DNA from: an uncultured bacterium
Lineage (GTDB): Bacteria; Actinomycetota; Coriobacteriia; Coriobacteriales; Coriobacteriaceae
Length of the DNA: 12,229 nucleotides
Reading direction: 5' to 3'
NCBI GenBank assembly: GCA_905215765.1
Contig: CAJMRP010000061.1
Location: 1-12,229 of the forward strand
The notes beneath the pieces were generated by a model, which searched no databases, was not told the origin of the DNA, and saw nothing but the letters and a program-made list of their open reading frames with translations. Numbering within the stretch: the first letter of the stretch is position 1; the number at the start of each line of letters is the position of its first letter. Shown piece after piece: positions 5,990-12,229 of the stretch. A program made the position numbers and the translations under genes.

Positions 5990-6676
5990 CTACAAATAAA
6001 CCCCCTCACCGAGTTGCCTGTGGAACTCGGCGTGATGGTCGCGTGCCCAGGTAAAGAGCGCCTGGTCAAAGTCGGTGCGCGTGGCCGGGATGCCAAAGAC
6101 GCCGGCAACTTCGACGCGCACAAACTCCAGTGCCGGCAGCTTGTTGATGGCAGTGAGGGCAAACGGGGACGAGGGCTCCTCGAACAGATAGCGGCTGCCT
6201 TGCAGCGCGTCGCAACTGGTGCACGTGTTGCCGAGCGACGGGGCTTTGGAGGCTCGCGCGCCTACGGGCTTGTAGCCGCAGCGCTTATGAAGATAGTCGC
6301 GGATCTCGCCCGGCACGCAGCCAAGAGCGGGCACGATGGCGAGTGCGTTGGCGTTGGCCGTGTCGATGGCAATGTGCCCGGATTCGTTGGGCGCGTGCGC
6401 GATGGCGACGCTCTCGTCGTTATCGGTTCGATAGGGAATGCCGAAGGCCGCGACCGAGGTCTCTTTGTGACACTTCCAGCACTCGCGCTTGCCCAGTACT
6501 AGATATATATACGGCGCTGAGGGGTCGGATCGGTCAACACCGGGCAGCCACTCGGCAAAGGGCTCGGGGTTGACGCCGCTGGGTACATACCAGACCTTCT
6601 TGGTCCGGTCCCATTTGGCGCCCAGCGCCTTGGCTTCTTCTTTGTGCGAAAAGGGGACATCGAGCTCGGTGCGCAT
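5990..6676 (-). CDS. DUF5710 domain protein with two zinc knuckles
   Basis: This 228-residue protein begins with a DUF5710 domain (residues about 4-32, LDVPFSHKEEAKALGAKWD then WYVP), a short module often found in conjugative or DNA-processing proteins such as some primases and antirestriction-like proteins. It then has two cysteine pairs, C66-W-K-C69 and C152-T-S-C155, the second followed by DALQGSRYLFEEPSSPF, a pattern I associate with this family. Together they could form one split zinc-binding fold. The function is unknown. The start at 6676 is chosen because, on the minus strand, AAGGAG (6682-6687) lies five bases before the ATG. A longer reading from 6901 would run through the tRNA terminator and lacks support. 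The gene lies 3' of tRNA-Val on the same strand but behind the tRNA's own terminator, so it is probably transcribed separately. Confidence 0.82.
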   Translation of the reverse strand: MRTELDVPFSHKEEAKALGAKWDRTKKVWYVPSGVNPEPFAEWLPGVDRSDPSAPYIYLVLGKRECWKCHKETSVAAFGIPYRTDNDESVAIAHAPNESGHIAIDTANANALAIVPALGCVPGEIRDYLHKRCGYKPVGARASKAPSLGNTCTSCDALQGSRYLFEEPSSPFALTAINKLPALEFVRVEVAGVFGIPATRTDFDQALFTWARDHHAEFHRQLGEGVYL

Positions 6677-6857
6677 GGCGGCTCCTTGGTGCTGCAGGTG
6701 CAAGTGGCCCAAGGATACCGCAGGGCGCAGACATCGCGGCGTTTTGCTGAGAAGTTGCGGTGCGGACTGATTGGTTATGTCGATGGATAGATCGGCAAGT
6801 AGATGGTCGGCTTTTGGCCAGTTGGGCGGTTGGAACTGCCGGCGGATTTGGCGACAT

Positions 6858-6894
6858 AAAACAAAACAGCCCAGAGGACATAGCCTCTGAGCTG
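6858..6894 (-). terminator. Rho-independent terminator of the tRNA-Val transcript
   Basis: On the minus strand an 11-bp stem with one G-U pair (arms 6884-6894 and 6867-6877) closes a six-base loop and is followed by TTTTGTTTT (6858-6866). It starts eight bases after the encoded CCA end of the tRNA. Confidence 0.92.
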
Positions 6895-6902
6895 CGAACA
6901 TT

Positions 6903-6977
6903 TGGTGGGCGTTAGAAGATTTGAACTTCTGACCTCTTCCGTGTCAGGGAAGCGCTCTCCCCCTGAGCTAAACGCCC
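6903..6977 (-). tRNA. tRNA-Val(GAC)
   Basis: Read on the minus strand the sequence begins GGGCGTTTAGCTCAGGGGG and ends with AACGCCC-complementary pairing and an encoded CCA. The acceptor stem is GGGCGTT/AACGCCC. The anticodon stem CTTCC/GGAAG encloses the loop CTGACAC, so the anticodon is GAC and the amino acid valine. The T arm has the usual GTTCAAATC. It has its own promoter at 7007-7035 and a terminator right after the CCA. Confidence 0.97.
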
Positions 6978-7006
6978 GATCAAGGGTGCGCAAGCGCGCA
7001 AGGGAT

Positions 7007-7035
7007 AATATAACGGAGCCTGAACTCGGTGGCAA
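7007..7035 (-). promoter_or_regulatory. Promoter of tRNA-Val
   Basis: On the minus strand TTGCCA (7030-7035) and TATATT (7007-7012) are separated by exactly 17 bases. The -10 lies 29 bases before the mature 5' end of the tRNA, leaving a short GC-rich leader for RNase P to remove. Confidence 0.75.
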
Positions 7036-7266
7036 GAACATTTTTAAAAATCGCTTACATTGTGGAATTCGGGGGCTTTGCCATATCCATTTCAAAAGAG
7101 CCTGCTGCTGCGATTTGGCTGTCGCATAATGCGAGGCCATTGCGGTATCGAGCTATGGAAAGACGCCTGCGGAATTGTCCTACCGATAAGCGGACAAGCC
7201 TCCAGCTGGCGCCTTCGCCGTGGTAAGGTAAGCCGAATTGTTTCCAGACTGTTTCGGGGGAGTGGA

Positions 7267-8289
7267 ATGAGCAAAGAGTGTGTCGAGCAGGTCGAAGGCG
7301 CAGGGGCTTCGGTGCCGATGACCGATATGTCGAACATTGATGTGCCCGAGGGCACCGACGAGCTCAGCCGTAGCACCCGCCGCGCCTGGCGCGACCGCCT
7401 TAACGATGCGTCGTCGCGCAAGATGATCACGGGCGTCTTGGCTACGTTGGTGGGCGGTTCGTTTTGGGGCTTCTCGGGCACCAGCGCGAGCTTTCTGTTC
7501 GATACCTACCACGTCGACACCTTGTGGCTTATGAGCGTGCGTCAGATTCTCGCCGGTCTACTCTTTATGGCCGTGGTTGTTACGCGCGACCGCGAGCGCC
7601 TGATTAAGCTCTGGACCACACCCGCCGATCGCAAGCAGCTGCTGCTCTTTACCGCCTTTGGCCTGCTGTTCAACCAGTTTTGCTATCTTTCGGCCGTGCG
7701 CCTGACGAACGCCGGAACCGCGACGGTGCTCCAGTGCCTGCAGCTCGTTATCATCATGGGCTACGCCTGCGTGACCGATCGCCGCATGCCGCGTGCTCGC
7801 GAAGTCATCGGCATTGGCCTGGCTCTGGGTGGAACCTTTTTAATTGCCACCGGCGGCGACCCTACCAGCCTGAATATCTCGCCGCTTGGCCTGGCAGCAG
7901 GTCTTATGTGTGCGGTCAGCGCCGCGTGTATGGCGGTGATTCCCGCCAAGATCCTGCCCGAATACGGTAGCCCCATCGTCACGGGCTCGGCAATGCTCAC
8001 GGCGGGCGTGGCCTCATGTGTCTTCGTGCAGCCCTGGGCGCATATGCCGGCGCTCGATGCCGCCGGTATCGAGGCGCTCGCGGTGTTCGTGGTTATCGGC
8101 TCGTTTTTTGCTTACATGCTCTATATGCAGGGCGTTAAGGACATCGGCTCGGTGCGTGCGAGCCTCATCGGAACTGTGGAGCCGGTTTCGGCGACCATCA
8201 CCAGCGCCGTTATGCTGGGCACGGTGTTTTTGCCGACCGACCTTATCGGCTTTGCCATGATCATCGTGATGATGTTCCTCACGGTGTAG
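7267..8289 (+). CDS. EamA/DMT-family transporter (drug/metabolite exporter)
   Basis: The protein is a 340-residue membrane transporter of the drug/metabolite superfamily. A hydrophilic N-terminal extension of about 50 residues is followed by roughly ten transmembrane helices arranged as two EamA repeats. The first repeat starts near GVLATLVGGSFWGFSGTSAS (about 57-76), has LLFNQFCYLSAVRLTNAGTA near its end (about 132-151) and finishes with GIGLALGGTFLIATGG. The second starts at LGLAAGLMCAVSAACMAVI and includes MQGVKDIGSVRASLIGTVEP, the family's typical end of helix 9 (…AS…EPV). The protein ends abruptly at MMFLTV, slightly shorter than many relatives. ATG 7267 is chosen because GGGGGAGTGGA (7256-7266) precedes it; longer in-frame readings cover poor coding sequence. 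The substrate, probably an amino acid or metabolite, cannot be told from sequence. It stands alone, divergent from tRNA-Val. Confidence 0.92.
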   Translation: MSKECVEQVEGAGASVPMTDMSNIDVPEGTDELSRSTRRAWRDRLNDASSRKMITGVLATLVGGSFWGFSGTSASFLFDTYHVDTLWLMSVRQILAGLLFMAVVVTRDRERLIKLWTTPADRKQLLLFTAFGLLFNQFCYLSAVRLTNAGTATVLQCLQLVIIMGYACVTDRRMPRAREVIGIGLALGGTFLIATGGDPTSLNISPLGLAAGLMCAVSAACMAVIPAKILPEYGSPIVTGSAMLTAGVASCVFVQPWAHMPALDAAGIEALAVFVVIGSFFAYMLYMQGVKDIGSVRASLIGTVEPVSATITSAVMLGTVFLPTDLIGFAMIIVMMFLTV

Positions 8290-8438
8290 TTGACGCCGCC
8301 GCCAAGACAGAAAAGGTGTTGTGCCGCATTTTCGCCAATTGATGCCCGTGTCTGGAGTTTAGCTGTCGATGCTCAAAATGCCATAAACTAGTAACGTTAT
8401 GGACTTTTTCATTGCGACTCAATTGCGAGGATTTCTTT

Positions 8439-10751
8439 ATGGCTGGTAATCACTTTAAGGGCGGCGATAGCGGCCGTCCTGCAGTTCCGCCGCGTCCGAA
8501 CGGGGCTGGTAAGGCCGGCACGCCGGGCGGCGCTGGACAGGGCGGTTCCGGTAAGCGCGTGTCCCCGGGCGAGACGGCGATGTTTACCGCTCTGTACGAG
8601 CAGTCTCAAAAGGCAAAAAAGACCGGCCGTGCAAGAGGGAATGTCTTTGCGGGCGGTGCAACCTCCGCGTCGCAGCCGAGCGGGGCTCCTTCGGTACCTG
8701 CGAGCAACGCAGGTGCTGCCAACGCCGCGAATGCCGCCGGCAACGTTAATGCCGGCAAGGCCGACAACAATACTCCCTCTGCCGGTGGCGCGGGGCTTAC
8801 GGGTAACCTTGGCACGATCTACGCCGGCGCCTCCGAGACTGGCACGTTCGCCCGCCTGGATGATAGCGGTGCCGAGTTTGCGGGCTCGGGTTCCAAGGAA
8901 GATTATTACGATTTTGGCTTGAACTACGGTGGCGACGCTTCGTCGAGTTCGACCTCTGACGGTCTGGTCCGTCATCGCCATCGCAAGGGCGAGCGCAAAA
9001 AGCGTCACACCGGCGCCATTATTGCCGCTGTGGTCGTGGTGCTTCTCGTTGCGCTTGGCGCAAGCGGCTTTATGCTGCTTAACTCGGCAAAGACCGTAAA
9101 GAGCGAAGCGAAGGAGGCTGTCGAGATCGTCGGTGGCCTTAAGGATAAGGTCACGTCGGGCGATTTTTCGACGCTGCCTGACGACGCGAAGAAGATCGAT
9201 GAGCTCTGCGACAGCATGAAGGCGGAGACCTCGAGCCCGCTGTGGGCGGCGGCTTCGTTTATCCCGGTGTATGGCAGCGATATCAATGCGGCCCGCACCA
9301 TGATTGATGCCCTGTCCGATGTCTCGAGCAATGCGCTGGTTCCCATGGCCGACAACCTCTCGCAGGCTACGCCCGGCAAGCTGTTCCAGGACGGCATGAT
9401 TAACGTGTCCGCGCTGCAGGCGGTCGCCGATTCGCTTTCCAGCAGCTCGAAGGTGTTCAAGAGCGCCAACGAGAAGGTCCAGGGCATTGGCGATACTCAT
9501 ATTTCCCAGGTGACCGAGCTGGTCGATAAGGCCAAGGACGGCTTTGCCACCCTCAACGGCGCGGTTGACGCGGCGGAGAAGGTCGCCCCCGTCCTTCCCC
9601 AGATGCTCGGCGCCAACGGCCAGACGCGCAACTACCTTGTGTACGCCATGAACAACGTCGAGATTCGTGCTTGCGGCGGCTTTGGCGGTTCGCAGGGCCT
9701 GATTTCGGTCACTGACGGCCAGATGTCGATTGGCGAGTTTGTTCCCCGCATTGGACTCAGTGAGGATGAGGCAGTCGAGAGCGTCGACGAAGAGGATGAG
9801 GCGCTGTTCGGCAACCACAGTAACCTGTACAACTCGGGCAATACCTATTCGCCTGATTGGCCCCGCAACTCGCAGCGTGTCGCCGCGCTGTGGAAGTCCC
9901 AGTATGGGCAGGACGTTGATGGCGTCGTCGGCATCGATCCGGTGTTCTTGCAGTACCTGCTGGGCCTTGTCGGTAATGTCTCGCTGCCTGATGGTACGGT
10001 CGTCGACGGTACCAACGCGGCGAAGGTTCTCATGCACGATGTGTATTGGAACTATCCGGTCGAGGAATCGGACGGCATCTTTGCGGCTGTTGCCAGCGCC
10101 GCCTTCGACAAGATTCTCGGTGGCATCGGTGACGTCGACGTTACAAAGCTTGTCGGTGCATTCGAGCGCGGTGCCGAAGAGGGCCGTCTGATTGCTTGGA
10201 TGAGAAACGATGATGAGCAGAATGCCATCAAAGAGACGGGCATTGACGCTTCGCTGCCCGATCCGGATGATCCGAGTGCCGATCCCGTTGCCGGCGTTTA
10301 CTTTAACAACCTGAGCTTCTCCAAGCTCGACTGGTATCTGAACGCCGACACGCAGATCGGCCAGGGCATCAAGAACGGCGACGGCACGTGCTCGTATCGC
10401 ATCACCGTTACTCTGACGAACATCATGACGCAGGAGGAGGCAGGCAAGCTGCCCGACTACGTTGCGGCGAGCGCACCCGATGCCGCGCGTGACGACGAAC
10501 GCCTGAATGTCTCGTTGTTTGCCCCGACGGGCGGCAACATTACTGATCTGACCGTCGAGGGCACCCAGTTTGGTCTTGGCGCCGCTACGTGGCATGGAAT
10601 CCCCTTCTATTCGGGCACCGTTGACCTGCATGCTGGCGAGACGACGACGATCACGTATACGCTGACCACGTCGGCCGAGGCGGGGGACAAGCCGCTTACG
10701 CTGCGTCAGACTCCTACATGCCAGGCGGCTCGCGACAGCGCGTCGGCGTAG
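8439..10751 (+). CDS. DUF4012 membrane-anchored envelope protein with long disordered N-terminus
   Basis: This 770-residue protein has three parts. Residues 1-190 are cytoplasmic low-complexity sequence rich in Gly, Ala, Asn and Ser (for example SNAGAANAANAAGNVNAG around 89-106), ending in a basic stretch RHRHRKGERKKRH (178-190). One membrane helix follows (about 192-214). The extracellular part is a helical stalk-like region (about 215-385) and then the DUF4012 core. That core has NYLVYAMNNVEIRACGGFGG (398-417), SPDWPRNSQRVAALW, DGVVGIDPVFLQYLLG (494-509) and LPDG. DUF4012 proteins are common in actinobacterial envelopes and are thought to act in cell-surface glycan or cell-wall assembly, but the reaction is not established. 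ATG 8439 is chosen for the GCGAGG SD (8425-8430); the frame is open further up without an SD. A terminator follows and glmM is next, which fits an envelope role. Confidence 0.9.
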   Translation: MAGNHFKGGDSGRPAVPPRPNGAGKAGTPGGAGQGGSGKRVSPGETAMFTALYEQSQKAKKTGRARGNVFAGGATSASQPSGAPSVPASNAGAANAANAAGNVNAGKADNNTPSAGGAGLTGNLGTIYAGASETGTFARLDDSGAEFAGSGSKEDYYDFGLNYGGDASSSSTSDGLVRHRHRKGERKKRHTGAIIAAVVVVLLVALGASGFMLLNSAKTVKSEAKEAVEIVGGLKDKVTSGDFSTLPDDAKKIDELCDSMKAETSSPLWAAASFIPVYGSDINAARTMIDALSDVSSNALVPMADNLSQATPGKLFQDGMINVSALQAVADSLSSSSKVFKSANEKVQGIGDTHISQVTELVDKAKDGFATLNGAVDAAEKVAPVLPQMLGANGQTRNYLVYAMNNVEIRACGGFGGSQGLISVTDGQMSIGEFVPRIGLSEDEAVESVDEEDEALFGNHSNLYNSGNTYSPDWPRNSQRVAALWKSQYGQDVDGVVGIDPVFLQYLLGLVGNVSLPDGTVVDGTNAAKVLMHDVYWNYPVEESDGIFAAVASAAFDKILGGIGDVDVTKLVGAFERGAEEGRLIAWMRNDDEQNAIKETGIDASLPDPDDPSADPVAGVYFNNLSFSKLDWYLNADTQIGQGIKNGDGTCSYRITVTLTNIMTQEEAGKLPDYVAASAPDAARDDERLNVSLFAPTGGNITDLTVEGTQFGLGAATWHGIPFYSGTVDLHAGETTTITYTLTTSAEAGDKPLTLRQTPTCQAARDSASA

Positions 10752-10788
10752 GGTTTTTCTGGTAGCGCAGATAATCGAGTACCATTTT

Positions 10789-10821
10789 GGGGCGGACAGG
10801 CAATCTGTTCGCCCCTATTTT
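10789..10821 (+). terminator. Intrinsic terminator in front of glmM
   Basis: GGGGCGGACAG (10789-10799) pairs with CTGTTCGCCCC (10805-10815) through 11 bp with one G-U pair, around a five-base loop, followed by TATTTT (10816-10821). It probably ends the DUF4012 transcript. The Shine-Dalgarno of glmM (AAGGAGA, 10824-10830) starts two bases later, so any glmM transcript beginning upstream must pass through it. Confidence 0.85.
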
Positions 10822-10834
10822 GTAAGGAGAGCGC

Positions 10835-12166
10835 ATGAAGTACTTTGGCACCGACGGCTTTCGCGGTGAGGCCAACGTTGGGCTGACGGTAGAGCACGCT
10901 TATAAGATTGGCCGTTTTGTGGGCTGGTATTACGGCGCCAACCGCGAGCGCAAGGCACGCGTGATCGTGGGCAAGGACACGCGTCGCTCGAGTTATATGT
11001 TCGAGGCGGCGCTGGTGAGCGGCCTGGTCGCGAGCGGTGCGGACGCCTATATGCTGCACGTGATCCCCACGCCGGGCGTAGCGCATCAGACTGTGGAAGG
11101 CTGCTTCGATTGCGGCATCATGATCAGCGCGAGCCACAACCCGTTTTGCGATAACGGCATTAAGCTCGTCAACAGCGACGGCTTTAAGATGGACGAGGAC
11201 GTGCTGGAGCTCATTGAGGACTACATCGATGGCAAGAGCGAGGTGCCGCTGGCAACGGGCAACCACATCGGCGCCACGGTGGACTACATGCAGGGTCGCA
11301 ACCGCTACATTGCTTCGCTCATCGCCAGCGCGAACTTTTCGCTGCAGGGCGTCAAGATCGGCATCGATTGCGCCAACGGCTCGGCATCCTCGGTGGCCAA
11401 GCCGGTGTTCGACGCACTGGGCGCCGATGTGCGCGTGATCAATGCCGCGCCCGACGGCTTTAACATCAATGTCGACTGCGGCTCTACGCATATTGAGCGC
11501 CTGCAGCGCCACGTGGTGGAGCAGGGCCTGGATGTGGGCTTTGCCTACGACGGCGATGCCGACCGCTGCCTGGCCGTGGACGAGCGCGGCCGCGTGGTCG
11601 ACGGCGACCAGATCTTGTACGTGTGCGGCGTGTACCTGAACAAGCACGGGCGTCTCTCGGGCGGTACCGTGGTACCGACGATCGCCAGCAACTTTGGCCT
11701 TGTCAAGTCGCTGGAGCTTGCCGGTCTGAGCGCCGTGACCAGCGGCGTGGGCGACCGTCACGTGTATGCCAAGATGCGCGAGGGCGGCTACAGCCTGGGC
11801 GGTGAGCAGACGGGCCATACGATCTTTGGCGATATCGAGCGCACGGGCGACGGCATTATGACCTCGCTGCGCGTGATGGAAGTGATTCGTGCCGAGCGCG
11901 AGACGCTCTCGCAGCTCACGGCTCCGTGCAAGCTGCTGCCACAGGCGCAGGTGGCCGTGCACGTGGCGGACAAGGACGCCGCGCTCGAGAATATGGGCGT
12001 GCAGAACGCCATCGCCGAGGCCGAGGCTGCGCTGGCAGGCGAGGGCCGCGTGCTCGTGCGCAAGAGCGGAACCGAGTCGGTTATCCGCGTGCTGGCCGAG
12101 GCGCCCGACCAAGCATCCGCCGATGCCGCCATGAAGCGCATCGCCGCCGCGCTGGAAGCTCTGTAA
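10835..12166 (+). CDS. glmM: Phosphoglucosamine mutase GlmM
   Basis: GlmM converts glucosamine-6-phosphate to glucosamine-1-phosphate in the cytoplasm, the step that commits amino sugar to UDP-GlcNAc for peptidoglycan and other envelope polymers. The 443-residue length and all four alpha-D-phosphohexomutase domains fit the family. The N-terminus is KYFGTDGFRGEAN (V to F change in the usual FGTDGVRG). The active-site loop ISASHNP (97-103) has the phosphoserine at S100. The magnesium loop is DGDADR (239-244). The sugar-binding loop is GGEQTGH, and the phosphate loop is RKSGTESVIRV (about 409-419). GEQSGH is the more common form in GlmM; the T here is a mild variant. Start ATG 10835 has an excellent SD, AAGGAGA, four bases upstream. 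The terminator hairpin in its leader suggests its own promoter or read-through control. PgmM or ManB identity is less likely given the FGTDG-type start. Confidence 0.95.
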   Translation: MKYFGTDGFRGEANVGLTVEHAYKIGRFVGWYYGANRERKARVIVGKDTRRSSYMFEAALVSGLVASGADAYMLHVIPTPGVAHQTVEGCFDCGIMISASHNPFCDNGIKLVNSDGFKMDEDVLELIEDYIDGKSEVPLATGNHIGATVDYMQGRNRYIASLIASANFSLQGVKIGIDCANGSASSVAKPVFDALGADVRVINAAPDGFNINVDCGSTHIERLQRHVVEQGLDVGFAYDGDADRCLAVDERGRVVDGDQILYVCGVYLNKHGRLSGGTVVPTIASNFGLVKSLELAGLSAVTSGVGDRHVYAKMREGGYSLGGEQTGHTIFGDIERTGDGIMTSLRVMEVIRAERETLSQLTAPCKLLPQAQVAVHVADKDAALENMGVQNAIAEAEAALAGEGRVLVRKSGTESVIRVLAEAPDQASADAAMKRIAAALEAL

Positions 12167-12229
12167 GGTAGTCATTGGGTGTTCCTATAGTTTTGTCAAC
12201 CGTCGGGGCTACTCCCGGTAGGGCACCCG
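12167..12229. other. Right-edge non-coding tail
   Basis: Sixty-three bases remain after glmM. GGGTG (12178-12182) could pair with CACCC (12224-12228), and ACCG with CGGT inside it, so a hairpin may begin here. There is no T-run before the window ends, so a terminator cannot be claimed. Confidence 0.3.

Noticed and set aside
5966..6502. A 178-codon plus-strand frame over the DUF5710 gene
   Set aside because: There is no SD and no recognisable domain; the minus-strand DUF5710 and zinc-knuckle motifs explain this stretch.
6903..6920. tRNA-Val 3' end as an attachment site with a direct repeat in the window
   Set aside because: I looked for a second copy of the tRNA 3' sequence in 1-6700 and saw none, and no integrase is present.
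7140..7266. Riboswitch or structured leader ahead of the EamA gene
   Set aside because: Small hairpins such as GTCC/GGAC and GGCG/CGCC are present, but no known riboswitch core or terminator arrangement is recognisable.
8409..10631. A 740-codon open frame on the minus strand, opposite the DUF4012 gene
   Set aside because: It is a shadow of a GC-rich gene. The product is an Arg/Val/His-rich string without domains, while the plus strand has a clear SD, membrane helix and DUF4012 motifs.
10706..12175. A 489-codon open frame on the minus strand, opposite glmM
   Set aside because: It mirrors the glmM codons, and its composition (Ala/His/Val-rich, no motifs) is typical of an antisense shadow.

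Overview
The window looks like chromosome from a high-GC, gut-type actinobacterium of the class Coriobacteriia, with Collinsella or a relative the best guess. This rests on GC-rich codon use, mannose-family PTS genes, a long DUF4012 envelope protein beside glmM, and a DUF5710 protein. The genus is inference; no rRNA or other marker gene is present.

Left edge (1-1840): the last 17 codons of an upstream gene, a strong hairpin with a short T-rich tail, then the IIC and IID membrane subunits of a mannose/sorbose-family PTS transporter. They overlap by one base (TAATG) and end at a clear intrinsic terminator. The 5' end of IIC looks damaged: the missing first membrane helix can be read in another frame just upstream, which suggests a one-base deletion or a sequence error.

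Middle (1841-6700): a looser block of solitary genes. A 430-base leader carries two copies of a GAGAGATAA repeat array with identical 18/13-base internal spacing, in front of an AlbA_2 (Schlafen-like)/GHKL-ATPase/winged-helix protein. Next come a 163-residue unknown protein on the minus strand, a solitary HNH endonuclease with an SRA/YDG-like front half (probably modification-dependent, type IV-like restriction), a 94-residue two-knuckle zinc-ribbon protein, and on the minus strand a DUF5710 zinc-knuckle protein. The block lies on the 3' side of a minus-strand tRNA-Val(GAC) that has its own promoter and terminator. No integrase, att repeat or transposase is visible.

Right (6978-12229): a ten-helix EamA/DMT exporter, a 770-residue membrane-anchored DUF4012 protein with a long disordered N-terminus, and glmM (phosphoglucosamine mutase). 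A terminator hairpin separates the DUF4012 gene from glmM and ends two bases before the glmM Shine-Dalgarno. DUF4012 and GlmM fit an envelope theme, GlmM feeding UDP-GlcNAc synthesis.

The best candidate for something undescribed is the duplicated repeat array paired with the AlbA_2/ATPase/wHTH protein, which looks like a self-contained regulatory unit. The SRA-like HNH nuclease next to it, together with the small zinc proteins, suggests a minor defence or accessory region, but this is inference.
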